Positions 16,825 to 26,726 of a stretch of 51,360 nucleotides of DNA are shown piece after piece (position 1 is the stretch's first letter; the number at the start of each line of letters is the position of its first letter). Position numbers and translations under genes: made by a program. Under the pieces are notes generated by a model. The model was not told where the DNA came from, did no database searches, and saw only the letters and a list, made by a program, of their open reading frames with translations. This DNA is from an uncultured Clostridia bacterium (GTDB taxonomy: Bacteria > Bacillota > Clostridia > TANB77 > CAG-508). The stretch covers positions 1 through 51,360 of the forward strand of contig CAKOVG010000006.1 in the NCBI GenBank assembly GCA_934121875.1. Reading direction: 5' to 3'.

Positions 16825-17874
16825 TTATTCATTTTTTAGAATAATATAATTATAAGCACATGCACGAATCAAACGATTTGTAATAGCAAGTCCTAAACCT
16901 TTACTTCCAACACCTTCAATAATTATCAAATCCACATTTTGTTTATCTGCTTTTCTTAAAAGTGTAAATATATTTTTTGCAACATCTTCTAAACTATTTC
17001 CTAAGTTCCATTTATTTCTTGCAACATATTTCCTTATGTGTTCCTCTTTTGCTAAAACTAGAACATTTTTGTTTTGCATTGTTATTTCATTTATCTTTTC
17101 AATCATTTTATCTGAATTTTCACTATATACCATAATACACTTTGTATTTGGTGCATAATGCTTATACTTCATTCCTGGTGACGCTACCACTTCATCTTTT
17201 TGTACTTGCCCCAATACATTTTTATCAACTTTAACCTGATTTGCAACCTTTTCTAATTGCTCTTTAGTTATTTTACCTGGCCTTAATATATTAATATCAT
17301 CTCCATCAACTTTAATAACTGTTGACTCTAATCCTATGTCAGTTGAGCCACCATCCAATATATAAGCAACTTTTCCATCTAGTTCTTCTATAATATCTTC
17401 TACATTGGTTCCACTAGGCTTTCCAGAGACATTTGCACTTGGTGCTGCAATTGGCACACCAGACTTTTCTATCAACTCTTTTGCAATCAAATTACTAGGC
17501 ATTCTAATTCCTACTGTGTCTAAATTTGCTGTTACTACATTAGGAATTATTTTATTGCTTTTGCGCTTAAATATTATTGTAAGTGGACCTGGCCAAAAAT
17601 TCTCTATTAGCTTTTTCTCTAATTCTGTTATTTCTTCTACTATATCTTCAACCATTTTCATGTTTGAAACATGTACAATTAAAGGGTTATCCTGTGCTCT
17701 ACCTTTAGCTATAAATATTTCTTCTACTGCATTTTCATTTAAGGCATTTGCCCCTATCCCATATACAGTCTCAGTTGGAAACAATACTAAGTTTCCATTT
17801 TTTATTTCATTTGCTGCTTCTTGTATTTCATCTTCATTAATTTCATTTGTTTGATTTGAATATTTTGATAACAT
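16825..17874 (-). CDS. tsaC: L-threonylcarbamoyladenylate synthase (Sua5 type)
   Basis: Makes threonylcarbamoyl-AMP for the t6A37 modification of ANN-decoding tRNAs. The YrdC domain spans about residues 14-205 (KNGNLVLFPTETVYGIGANA and PIAAPSANVSGKPSG). A Sua5 C-terminal domain spans about 235-349 (PGMKYKHYAPNTKCIMVY). The two-domain length of 349 marks it as Sua5 rather than the short TsaC form. ATG 17874 has an AAAGGAAG site. It follows comEC by 48 nt. Confidence 0.95.
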   Translation of the reverse strand: MLSKYSNQTNEINEDEIQEAANEIKNGNLVLFPTETVYGIGANALNENAVEEIFIAKGRAQDNPLIVHVSNMKMVEDIVEEITELEKKLIENFWPGPLTIIFKRKSNKIIPNVVTANLDTVGIRMPSNLIAKELIEKSGVPIAAPSANVSGKPSGTNVEDIIEELDGKVAYILDGGSTDIGLESTVIKVDGDDINILRPGKITKEQLEKVANQVKVDKNVLGQVQKDEVVASPGMKYKHYAPNTKCIMVYSENSDKMIEKINEITMQNKNVLVLAKEEHIRKYVARNKWNLGNSLEDVAKNIFTLLRKADKQNVDLIIIEGVGSKGLGLAITNRLIRACAYNYIILKNE

Positions 17875-17922
17875 ATTTATACTTCCTTTTCTAATTTTCC
17901 TATATATTATACTACTTTTAGG

Positions 17923-20371
17923 CTATTTTTCAATATCTATTTTTTTATTAACATTTACTTTATTATTTTTTATAGTAATAGTTATTTCTCCACATAAATC
18001 AGTCCTATAAATTTCACACCCGTAAATTTTCTAATCTTTCTAATACTCCGTCATTTGGATGTCCAAAAGTGTTCTTTTCTCCCACTCCAATAAGTGCTAT
18101 CTCTGGTTTTACTTCCTCTAAAAATTGTTGTATTGAAGAGCTCTTGGAACCATGATGTGCAACTTTTAATATATTAGCTTTCAGTTCTTTTGTATCCTTG
18201 TATTTACGTATTAATTTTTCTTCGGCAATCTTTTCTATATCTCCAGTAATCAGCATACTATAATTTTTATATAAAAACCTTGTTACTATTGAATTATTAT
18301 TCAAAATATTTTGCTTTATTAACTCTGTATCTGGAAATAATATTTCTAAACTACAATCTTTGTCTATTGTAACTTTGTCCCCTGCTCTTACCATAATTTT
18401 ATTTATATGTTTTTTCCTTATAATTTCTGAAAATCTATTAAAGTTCTCACATTCTTTTCCTTGTTCTCCTATAATTACATTTTTAACATTTATATTCTCT
18501 AACACAGTAAATAATCCTTGGCAATGATCAGAATCAAAATGTGTAAATATAAGATAATCTATGCTTATAATTGACTTGTTTAGTAAGTATGGTAGTAATG
18601 TTTGCTCGCCAACATCAAATGTGCCAAATTCACTTCCTCCACCATCCACTAAAATTTTCTTTTTTGATGGTGTTATAATAAGCATACTGTCACCCTGTCC
18701 TACATCTATAAAATGTATTTTTAATTGACTTGTTGGAATTATAGCTAACAAATATGGTAATAAAGTAATAATTATTAAAAATACAATTATTTTCTTATAA
18801 TTATCTAATATTCTAGGATAAATTTTTTTGATATCATCTTTAAAAAAATATATTATAATAGCCAGATAATAAATTAGAATCTGCCATATTTTTGGTGTTG
18901 GCATTAAAATTTTTGAAAATGGTATTTTGCCTGAAAAATTAGCTACTATAATAAATATTTTTAGTAATGGTCCTAGTAAAAATGCCACTACATATGCTAA
19001 TGGAGTAATTATTAAAGAAACCAAGAAAATCATTCCAAAAATCAAGCATATTCCCATTATAGGTGTAGCAAGTAAATTTGAAATTATAAATACCAGTGAA
19101 ACTGAACTAAAGTTATAAAGCATAATTGGTGTAATAACTATGTTTGCCGCTATAGACATTATAGTAGTTTGTTCTACATATATTAAAATTTTATATGTAG
19201 ATTCACGATGTTTCTTCCCTTGTATCTTTCCATTTTTTTCTTTTTGCTCCTTTCTTTTAGTTATTCCTTTTCTCTTTAATCTAATATTATATAACAGTTC
19301 TACAAATGTAACTATGCCAATAGTTCCTCCAAAAGAGAGTTGAAAGCTTATATCTAACAGAGCATATGGGTTAAATAATAAAATTATAAATGCACTTATT
19401 CCTATATTATTAAATGTATCTGTTTTTTCAAATAACATTTCTGCAATTAAATTTAGAATTGCCATTATGCAAGCTCTAACAATTGATGGCGAACCGCCTG
19501 CTAGAAACATAAAAAATAACAAAAACAAACATATAACAAACTTAGCACATCTCTTGTGAATTTTTATATATGCTAGTGCTGTCGAGACTCCCAATAATAT
19601 ATATGATATATGCGCTCCAGATATAGCTAACATATGTGATAAACTTGCTTGCCTAAAACTGTCTTCTATTTCATTATTTATTTTACTTTTTTCTCCTAAC
19701 AATAGAGCAGCACATAGCCCAGCTTCATCTTTAGGCAAAATTTTGTATATTTTATCTAGCAAAATATTTTTAAAGTTATTAGTTAGCCTAGCCACTATAT
19801 TTATTTTATTTTTGCCAGTTAATTTTACATTTTCTATTTTACTTTTTACACTACCAGCAATCTTTTTACTCTTTAGATACTGACTATAGTTAAATCCACC
19901 TTCATTTCTTACTGTATATGGTGCTTCAAATTTTGAACTAAATATTATTTCATCTCCAAAATTTAACCCTATATTATCTTCTCGCCCTTTTATATCACAC
20001 AATACTCTAAAATTCTCTACCTTACTTTCTTTTGTCTTTTCATTATGTACTTTTAATACCTGCACCTCATATTGCGTTTTATACCTTTTTTCATTTCCAT
20101 TTGACACAATAATTCCTTGTATAATAATTTGCTGATTATTATAACTTTCAGTGACTCTTGCATACCTTTTTTCTAACATTAATACATAAATATCAAATAC
20201 TATAAAACATACCGTAAAAATTATCAAATAATATTTTAACTTATTTTTTAATTTCAATATAATAATAATTAAGATACATATTGCACATACAAAAAGAGCT
20301 ATACTATTTAAGTATAACCCTATTATAATTCCTAAAATTGTTCCAATAGCAGCAACACAAAACGGTCTCAT
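17923..20371 (-). CDS. comEC: ComEC/Rec2 competence protein (needs +1 frameshift)
   Basis: DNA-uptake channel. An N-terminal soluble domain is followed by the competence membrane domain (SHMLAISGAHISYILLGVS, about residues 245-265). The C-terminal metallo-beta-lactamase-like domain has FIDVGQGDSMLI, THFDSDH and VAHHGSKSS. At CGG (18022-18020) the frame ends LRV. Skipping the C continues NLGCEIYRTDLCGEITITI to a TAG at 17925-17923, the usual ComEC ending (YRTD...G.I.I). The joined length is about 815 residues. ATG 20371 has GAAAGGG. It follows the NlpC/P60 gene by 29 nt. Confidence 0.94.
18020..18022 (-). other. +1 frameshift site CGG in comEC
   Basis: Context is AAT TTA CGG GTG TGA. Dropping C gives AAT TTA GGG TGT GAA ATT TAT AGG ACT GAT, reading NLGCEIYRTD. 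The restored tail of about 32 residues matches the end of the family. Here the fourth base is G rather than A, so GGG is the shifted glycine codon. Confidence 0.85.
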
Positions 20372-20400
20372 ACTTAACCCTTTCTAGTGCCCCTATTAAA

Positions 20401-21756
20401 TTATATTAATCTTAGTCCTGCATAAAATCTTCCTTTATATATTGTTTTAAAACTAGATATCTCTACTGCATAGCAAGTTGTTGAAGCATGAATAAAATTA
20501 TCATTTCCAAGATATATTCCACAGTGTCCAATTCCTACTCCTGTTTCATAATCTGTAAGCATTACAATATCTCCTACTTGTAAGTCACTATATTTAGTAA
20601 TTCTCGTACCTTTTTTATAGTTATATTGCGCATTAGCACCATGTGGAATTTTTATTCCAAAATGTTTATACACATACATCGTAAATCCTGAACAGTCAAA
20701 AGTTCCATTTGATCCATCTCCGCCATATACATACTTATATCCCAAATACTTTTTAGCATATGCGACAATATCTGTTTCCTTAATTATATTTTCACTCTTA
20801 ATAGGTTCCTTTTCATAGCTGTTTTGAGCAGAAGTATTTGTAGTTGCAGTAAAATTTTTCACATTGGAATTATTTTCTACTGTAGATGTCACTGTTTCAA
20901 CTCTAGGTATAGCATTACTTCTTGTTGTTGTTGTTTTTGTATTTGATACAAACTCTTTTGAAACATACCCTGTACTATTTCCAGTTTTAACTTTATACCA
21001 GGTTCCATCTTCTCCTATTATTGTTAATTGAGTATTTAAAGATAATACTTTTATTATGTTATACTTTGTTCCAGGTCCTTTTCTCATATTTACAGAACTT
21101 TCACTTATATATCCAGTTGTTTCCTTATATGTATCACTATTAGTATTATTTTGGCTATTATTAGAAGTTTTTTTTGAATTTTCTAAATAATCACTTCTAA
21201 TCCAACCACAGTTATAGTCTGTTTGTACATATGACCATCCGTTTATTTCTCCTAATACTACTACCTCTATATTCTTTTTCAAACTCTCAATTTTACTTGA
21301 ATATATTAATGGTAAAAGTTTTAAATCAGCATTTTGTTTTAGCTGTTTATACAAAATATTATTTGTAACTTCTTCTTTGTTAATTGTTGAGTTTGTATTA
21401 TTTTCTTCATTTTTAGTTTTATTATTATCATCAGTTTGGTTATTACTTGTAGTTGTTTCGTTAGGTTTTACTGTAGTAGTTGTATCTCCTATAACCTTCA
21501 CATATTCTTTGTTTACATATCCTGTATATGTTTTATATTTAACTTTGTACCAATTTCCTTCTTCTTCAAGTAATTCACATTCTACTCCTTTAGATACCAT
21601 TGCTATAACCTTTGTGCTAGTTGATGGTCCTTTTCTTATATTTAGTGTGTCTCCTGTTACTTTTACTTTTGTAGCTGCTTTAGAATTAACTGTTAGTATT
21701 AAAATACTAGCAATAATAAGCATTAAAGTTAGTGATATTTTTTTTAAATTCCTCAT
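20401..21756 (-). CDS. Secreted NlpC/P60 endopeptidase with three SH3 domains
   Basis: Cell-wall hydrolase. A signal peptide (about residues 1-27, ending SKA) precedes bacterial SH3 domains at about 30-88, 135-193 and 214-270. Asn/Thr-rich linkers separate them. The NlpC/P60 domain is at about 332-451, with catalytic Cys in GTFDCSGFTMYVY (near 355) and His in IGHCGIYLG (near 409). The middle SH3 lacks the NIRKGPS-type motif found in the other two (NIRKGPSTSTK and NMRKGPGTKYN), so it is divergent. It has its own promoter and leads a run with comEC and sua5. Confidence 0.94.
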   Translation of the reverse strand: MRNLKKISLTLMLIIASILILTVNSKAATKVKVTGDTLNIRKGPSTSTKVIAMVSKGVECELLEEEGNWYKVKYKTYTGYVNKEYVKVIGDTTTTVKPNETTTSNNQTDDNNKTKNEENNTNSTINKEEVTNNILYKQLKQNADLKLLPLIYSSKIESLKKNIEVVVLGEINGWSYVQTDYNCGWIRSDYLENSKKTSNNSQNNTNSDTYKETTGYISESSVNMRKGPGTKYNIIKVLSLNTQLTIIGEDGTWYKVKTGNSTGYVSKEFVSNTKTTTTRSNAIPRVETVTSTVENNSNVKNFTATTNTSAQNSYEKEPIKSENIIKETDIVAYAKKYLGYKYVYGGDGSNGTFDCSGFTMYVYKHFGIKIPHGANAQYNYKKGTRITKYSDLQVGDIVMLTDYETGVGIGHCGIYLGNDNFIHASTTCYAVEISSFKTIYKGRFYAGLRLI

Positions 21757-21816
21757 TAAAAGAAGTCTCCTTTTTCTACAAATATTACTATAATTTTTGT
21801 TCTTTGGTACGCATAT

Positions 21817-21845
21817 AGTATATAATTAAAGTCTAAAAATGTCAA
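21817..21845 (-). promoter_or_regulatory. Promoter of the NlpC/P60-comEC transcript
   Basis: On the minus strand, TTGACA at 21845-21840, 17 nt, then TATACT at 21822-21817. It gives a leader of about 55 nt. The neighbouring comEC and sua5 genes show no clear promoter of their own. Confidence 0.75.
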
Positions 21846-21915
21846 TAAAAAATAGATGTTTATAAACATTTTTGCTATTTTAATATACATGCTAATTACT
21901 ATAAATCCAATTTAT

Positions 21916-21952
21916 AAAAAAGCAAGGTATTACAATTTCTTGTAATCCTTGC
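21916..21952 (-). terminator. str operon terminator (after tuf)
   Basis: The stem gcaaggtattacaa (from 21922) with ttgtaatccttgc (ending 21952) has one mismatch or bulge, then TTTTTT on the minus strand. It ends the rpsL-rpsG-fusA-tuf transcript. Confidence 0.9.
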
Positions 21953-21976
21953 CTTTTCTATATTACATAATTTAAA

Positions 21977-23179
21977 TTAAGCAATAATTTCAGATACAAC
22001 ACCTGAACCTACTGTACGTCCACCTTCACGAATAGCGAATCTTAATCCGTTTTCGATAGCAATTGGAGTAATAAGTTCGATAGTCATATCAACGTTATCT
22101 CCTGGCATAACCATTTCTGTTCCAGCTTGTAATTCGATAACACCTGTAACGTCTGTTGTTCTGAAGTAGAATTGTGGTCTATATCCATTAAAGAATGGAG
22201 TATGACGTCCACCTTCTTCTTTAGTTAGAACGTATACTTGTGCTTTGAATTTTGTATGTGGATGAATTGTTCCTGGTTTTGCTAATACTTGACCTCTTTC
22301 AACTTCGTTTCTTTGAGTACCTCTTAATAAGATACCAACGTTATCTCCAGCTTCAGCTTGGTCTAATGTTTTTCTAAACATTTCAACACCAGTAACAACT
22401 GTTTTCTTAGATTCTTTAGATAATCCAACGATTTCAACTTCGTCTTGAAGTTTTACTTGACCTCTTTCAACTCTACCAGTAACAACTGTACCTCTACCAC
22501 TGATTGTCATAACGTCTTCAATTGGCATTAAGAATGGTTGGTCAATTGGTCTGTCTGGAGTTGGAATATAGCTATCAACTGCATCCATAAGTTCTTTAAT
22601 TGGAGCATATACAGGATCATTAGGATCTGTAGATGTGCTTTCTAGAACTTTTAATGATGAACCTTTAATAACTGGAATTTCATCTCCTGGGAAATCATAG
22701 CTTGATAATAAGTCTCTAACTTCCATTTCAACTAATTCTAATAATTCTGGATCGTCAACCATATCGCATTTGTTTAAGTAAACAACGATATATTTAACAC
22801 CTACTTGACGAGCAAGTAAGATATGCTCTCTTGTTTGAGGCATTGGACCATCAGCTGCTGAAACAACTAGAATTGCTCCATCCATTTGAGCAGCACCAGT
22901 GATCATGTTTTTTACATAATCAGCGTGTCCTGGGCAGTCTACGTGAGCATAGTGTCTTTTATCTGTTTCATACTCTACGTGAGCTGTGTTAATTGTGATT
23001 CCTCTTGCTTTTTCTTCTGGAGCACTGTCGATTTGATCATATGCTTCATATTTAGCTTTTCCTAGTAATCCTAGGTATTTTGTAATAGCTGCTGTTGTTG
23101 TTGTTTTACCGTGGTCAACGTGGCCGATTGTACCAATGTTAACGTGTGGTTTTGTTCTTTCAAATTTTGCTTTTGCCAT
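21977..23179 (-). CDS. tuf: Elongation factor Tu
   Basis: GTPase that brings aminoacyl-tRNA to the ribosome A site. G1 is GHVDHGKTT, G3 DCPGHADYVKNM and G4 NKCDMVDD; domains 2 and 3 complete a 400-residue protein of normal length. AAGGAGG precedes ATG 23179. Codon use is the most GC-tolerant of the window, as expected for a highly expressed gene, yet it has no in-frame CGG. It is the last gene of the str operon, after a hairpin-bearing spacer. Confidence 0.99.
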   Translation of the reverse strand: MAKAKFERTKPHVNIGTIGHVDHGKTTTTAAITKYLGLLGKAKYEAYDQIDSAPEEKARGITINTAHVEYETDKRHYAHVDCPGHADYVKNMITGAAQMDGAILVVSAADGPMPQTREHILLARQVGVKYIVVYLNKCDMVDDPELLELVEMEVRDLLSSYDFPGDEIPVIKGSSLKVLESTSTDPNDPVYAPIKELMDAVDSYIPTPDRPIDQPFLMPIEDVMTISGRGTVVTGRVERGQVKLQDEVEIVGLSKESKKTVVTGVEMFRKTLDQAEAGDNVGILLRGTQRNEVERGQVLAKPGTIHPHTKFKAQVYVLTKEEGGRHTPFFNGYRPQFYFRTTDVTGVIELQAGTEMVMPGDNVDMTIELITPIAIENGLRFAIREGGRTVGSGVVSEIIA

Positions 23180-23261
23180 TTAAATTTCCTCCTTAAATTT
23201 ATTAGGGATTTTGTAAATCTCCTATATTTATTTTAATTTAATATTAAAATCTTTTTCAAGC

Positions 23262-23300
23262 ACTTGTATTTTATACTATTTCTAGTATAAAATCAAGTGT
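23262..23300. repeat. Inverted repeat between fusA and tuf
   Basis: Arms at 23262-23279 and 23284-23300 pair over 17 bp with a single bulged base around a 4-nt loop. On the minus strand no T tract follows. It may act as an mRNA processing or protection hairpin between the two elongation-factor genes. A promoter for tuf was not recognised. Confidence 0.6.
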
Positions 23301-23310
23301 TTTTATAACA

Positions 23311-25395
23311 TTAGTTTTGTTTTTTTGCTCTTGATGCAACTATGTTATCAAATACAGATTTTGGAACTTCTTCATAATGGCTTGGTTCCATTGAGTAAGT
23401 ACCTCTACCTTGTGTTTTTGAACGTAAATCTGTTGCATATCCAAACATTTCAGATAATGGAATGAAACTTCTAATTACTTGGTTTCCTTGGATAGCTTCC
23501 ATTCCTTCTAGTCTACCACGTCTAGAGTTTATATCTCCAATAACATCTCCCATGTATTCTTCTGGAACTGTTACTTCAACTTTCATGATTGGCTCTAATA
23601 TAACTGATTTAGCTTGTTTACATCCTTCTTTGAATGCCATAGAACCAGCAATTTTGAATGCCATTTCTGAAGAGTCAACTTCGTGGTAAGAACCATCTAC
23701 TAATGTAGCTTTAAAGTCAATTACAGGGTAACCTGCTAAAATACCGTTTTGAGCAGCTTCTCTAACACCCTCTTCAATTGGTTTAATGTATTCTTTTGGA
23801 ACAACACCACCAACGATTTTGCTTTCAAATTCAATTCCTTTTCCAGCTTCTAATGGTTCCATTTCTAGCCATACGTCACCGTATTGACCTCTACCACCAG
23901 ATTGACGGATGAATTTACCTTGTACTTTAACTTTATTTCTAATTGTTTCTTTGTAAGAAACTTGTGGTTTACCTACACTACATTCAACTTTGAATTCTCT
24001 CTTCAAACGATCAACGATAATGTCTAAGTGTAACTCACCCATACCAGCGATGATTGTTTGACCAGATTCTTGATCTGTCCATGTTTTGAATGTTGGATCT
24101 TCTTCAGCAAGTTTTGCTAAAGCTATACCCATTTTTTCGCTATTTGCTTTATCTTTTGGCTCAATAGCTATATCAATAACAGGCTCTGGGAATTCCATTG
24201 ATTCTAGTATAATTGGATGTGCAGGATCACATAGTGTATCACCTGTTCCAACTTCTTTTAAACCAACTGCAGCTGCAATATCACCGGCATATACTTTGTC
24301 AATATCTTGTCTGTGATTTGAGTGCATTAATAGAATTCTTCCCATTCTATCTTTTTTATCTTTGTTTGCATTTAATATTGTTGAACCAGCTTCTAATGTA
24401 CCAGAATATACTCTGAAGAAGCAAAGTTTTCCAACAAATGGATCTGTTGCAATTTTAAATGCTAATGCGGCAAATGGTTCACTATCAGATGTTTTTCTTT
24501 CTACTTCATTTCCCTCTTCATCTACACCTTTAATATCTGGTATATCAAGTGGTGATGGCATAAAGTTAACAACTGCATTTAATAACTCTTGTACACCTTT
24601 GTTCTTATAAGAAGAACCACAGCATACTGGAACTACTTTATTTGCAAGTGTACCTTTTCTTATACCTTTAATGATTTCTTCTTCTGATAGTTCTTCACCT
24701 TCTAAATATTTCATCATTAATTCGTCATCTTGTTCAGCTGCTGCTTCAACTAATTTTGCTCTAAATTCTTCGGCTTGTGCTTGTAATTCAGCAGGTATAT
24801 CACATACTTCAATTTCTTTTCCTAAATCGTCTTTGTGTATAAATGCTTTCATTTTAATTAAGTCAACAATACCTTTGAAGTTTTCTTCAGATCCAACTGG
24901 TAATTGAATTGGAACTGCATTTGCTTTTAAACGATTGTGTAATTGATCTACACAAAGCATAAAGTCTGCACCTGTAGTATCCATTTTATTTACATATACC
25001 ATTCTTGGAACTTGATATTTGTCAGCTTGTCTCCAAACTGTTTCTGTTTGTGGTTGTACACCACCTTTAGCTGCTAATACTGTTACAGCACCATCAAGAA
25101 CTTTTAAAGATCTTTGAACTTCAACTGTAAAATCAACATGCCCAGGAGTATCAATAATATTGATACGATGTCCTAACCATTGGCAAGTTGTAGCTGCTGA
25201 AGTAATTGTAATACCTCTTTCTTGTTCTTGGACCATCCAGTCCATAGTTGCTGCACCCTCATGAACTTCACCAATTTTGTGAGTTTTACCTGTGTAAAAA
25301 AGTATTCTCTCTGTTGTAGTAGTTTTTCCTGCATCAATGTGAGCCATGATTCCTATATTTCTTGTTTTTTCTAAAGGAAATTCTCTTCCAGCCAC
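23311..25395 (-). CDS. fusA: Elongation factor G
   Basis: Translocation GTPase, 694 residues, with G1 AHIDAGKTTTTERI, G3 DTPGHVDFTVEVQRS and G4 NKMDTTGADF. The later domains III-V are intact (MGELHLDIIVDRLKREF, SGGRGQYGDVW, GYATDLRSKTQGRG). Several lineages have more than one EF-G; this one is the str-operon copy. AAAGGAGG precedes ATG 25395. A spacer of 187 nt separates it from rpsG, with no clear promoter. Confidence 0.99.
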   Translation of the reverse strand: MAGREFPLEKTRNIGIMAHIDAGKTTTTERILFYTGKTHKIGEVHEGAATMDWMVQEQERGITITSAATTCQWLGHRINIIDTPGHVDFTVEVQRSLKVLDGAVTVLAAKGGVQPQTETVWRQADKYQVPRMVYVNKMDTTGADFMLCVDQLHNRLKANAVPIQLPVGSEENFKGIVDLIKMKAFIHKDDLGKEIEVCDIPAELQAQAEEFRAKLVEAAAEQDDELMMKYLEGEELSEEEIIKGIRKGTLANKVVPVCCGSSYKNKGVQELLNAVVNFMPSPLDIPDIKGVDEEGNEVERKTSDSEPFAALAFKIATDPFVGKLCFFRVYSGTLEAGSTILNANKDKKDRMGRILLMHSNHRQDIDKVYAGDIAAAVGLKEVGTGDTLCDPAHPIILESMEFPEPVIDIAIEPKDKANSEKMGIALAKLAEEDPTFKTWTDQESGQTIIAGMGELHLDIIVDRLKREFKVECSVGKPQVSYKETIRNKVKVQGKFIRQSGGRGQYGDVWLEMEPLEAGKGIEFESKIVGGVVPKEYIKPIEEGVREAAQNGILAGYPVIDFKATLVDGSYHEVDSSEMAFKIAGSMAFKEGCKQAKSVILEPIMKVEVTVPEEYMGDVIGDINSRRGRLEGMEAIQGNQVIRSFIPLSEMFGYATDLRSKTQGRGTYSMEPSHYEEVPKSVFDNIVASRAKKQN

Positions 25396-25582
25396 TTATT
25401 TTTCCTCCTTTTATTAAGTTTAATTTGTATTATTTTTATAATTCAAATCGTAAGATTAAAAACAAAGTAAAAGTGGTATATTGCTAGGAAAGCGAACCAA
25501 AAATCCTAAAATTATACTGTTGTATGTTAAAAGATTTTTAAGTAATGCTTGACAATGCAAGATGCCGCTTTTCATTTGCTTT

Positions 25583-26053
25583 TTAAAATTTGTAATGAGC
25601 AAAAGCCTTATTAGCTTCAGCCATCTTATGCATATCTTCTTTTTTCTTAAATGCTCCACCATTTCCAGCTACAGCATCCATAATTTCACCTGCAAGTTTT
25701 TCAGCCATAGTTTTTTCATGTCTATTTCTAGCATAAACAACTAACCATCTTAAACCTAAAGTTTGTCTTCTTTCTGGTCTTATTTCAATTGGTACTTGGT
25801 ATGTAGCACCACCAATTCTTCTAGCTTTAACTTCTAGAACTGGCATTACATTTTCAAGTGCTGCTTGGAAAACTTCTAGTGGATCTTTTTGCTCTTTTTC
25901 TTTAATGATGTCAAATGCATCATAAACTATACCTTGAGCAACTGTTTTTTTACCATCTAGCATAACATTGTTAACTAATTTTGTAACAACTTTGCTATTA
26001 TATATTGGATCTGGTAAAACTTCTCTTTTTGCTATAAATCCTTTTCTTGGCAC
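25583..26053 (-). CDS. rpsG: 30S ribosomal protein S7
   Basis: Primary 16S rRNA-binding protein of the small-subunit head, 156 residues. The N-terminus PRKGFIAKREVLPDP, the rRNA-binding arm ARRIGGATYQVPIEIRPERR and the C-terminus EDMHKMAEANKAFAHYKF are typical. The AAGGAGGG site precedes ATG. It is the second gene of the str operon. In many bacteria S7 binds its own mRNA in the S12-S7 spacer, which here contains a hairpin. Confidence 0.99.
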   Translation of the reverse strand: MPRKGFIAKREVLPDPIYNSKVVTKLVNNVMLDGKKTVAQGIVYDAFDIIKEKEQKDPLEVFQAALENVMPVLEVKARRIGGATYQVPIEIRPERRQTLGLRWLVVYARNRHEKTMAEKLAGEIMDAVAGNGGAFKKKEDMHKMAEANKAFAHYKF

Positions 26054-26104
26054 TATTCTTCCCTCCTTTTATTATTTCATACTAAACCGTATGATAGGTA
26101 CTCT

Positions 26105-26123
26105 GAAAAGCCCTAAGCTTTTC
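26105..26123. promoter_or_regulatory. Hairpin in the S12-S7 spacer
   Basis: gaaaag (26105-26110) and cttttc (26118-26123) pair around a 7-nt loop. Flanking sequence (accgtatg...cgtatag) could extend the structure. In E. coli the S12-S7 spacer is the S7 autoregulatory site; this is a position-based guess. Confidence 0.3.
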
Positions 26124-26198
26124 CGTATAGTGCTATATAATGTATTATAAATTTAAGTACCTTAAACTAGTAATAATTATACGCACCATTTCAAATTT

Positions 26199-26612
26199 CT
26201 ACTTCTTTGGACGCTTAGCTCCATACTTAGAACGCGCTTGCATTCTATCTTTAACACCTGCTGTATCTAATGTTCCTCTGATAATGTGATATCTAACACC
26301 TGGAAGGTCTTTTACTCTTCCTCCTCTAATTAGAACAACGCTGTGCTCTTGTAGGTTGTGTCCTATACCTGGAATATATGAAGTAACTTCATATCCATTA
26401 GATAGTCTAACTCTGGCAACTTTTCTTAAAGCTGAGTTTGGCTTTTTAGGTGTTACAGTTTTTACAACAGTACATACACCTCTTTTTTGTGGTGATCTTT
26501 TGTTAGTCATTCTTTTATTCATAGAATTGTAACCATGTTGTAAAGCTGGTGCTGTTGATTTTGTTGTAGAACTCTTTCTACCTTTTCTTACTAATTGATT
26601 GATTGTTGGCAC
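26199..26612 (-). CDS. rpsL: 30S ribosomal protein S12
   Basis: Decoding-centre protein. TPKKPNSALRKVARVRL and GGRVKDLPGVRYHIIRG are intact, including both lysines where streptomycin resistance changes occur, so the sequence is of the sensitive type. At 137 residues it has the longer N-terminal segment (ALQHGYNSMNKRM) seen in many Firmicutes. The start is GTG at 26612 behind AGAGGTG. It is the first gene of the str operon, driven by the promoter at 26727-26755. Confidence 0.99.
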   Translation of the reverse strand: MPTINQLVRKGRKSSTTKSTAPALQHGYNSMNKRMTNKRSPQKRGVCTVVKTVTPKKPNSALRKVARVRLSNGYEVTSYIPGIGHNLQEHSVVLIRGGRVKDLPGVRYHIIRGTLDTAGVKDRMQARSKYGAKRPKK

Positions 26613-26726
26613 TTAAATTTCACCTCTTTTCTAAAGTTTATTTTATAAAAAGTGATTAACGCTTTTTATAACAATTAAAACCGTTAGGTAAATACACTCT
26701 TCGCATATTTTACACTAACGGCTTAT

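Noticed and set aside
1365..18022. Sequencing or assembly errors at the four sites
   Set aside because: The four sites are not in homopolymers, and each involves the same CGG codon. An error process would not select a C before conserved glycine codons four times. Reads would still be needed to exclude it fully.
1365..18022. Reassignment of CGG to another amino acid
   Set aside because: Reassignment keeps the frame. Here the downstream frame must change by one base to recover the protein, and the unshifted frames stop soon after.
25456..25662. Open frame overlapping the rpsG 3' end
   Set aside because: It is an out-of-frame shadow of rpsG extending into the spacer, with no start signal of its own.
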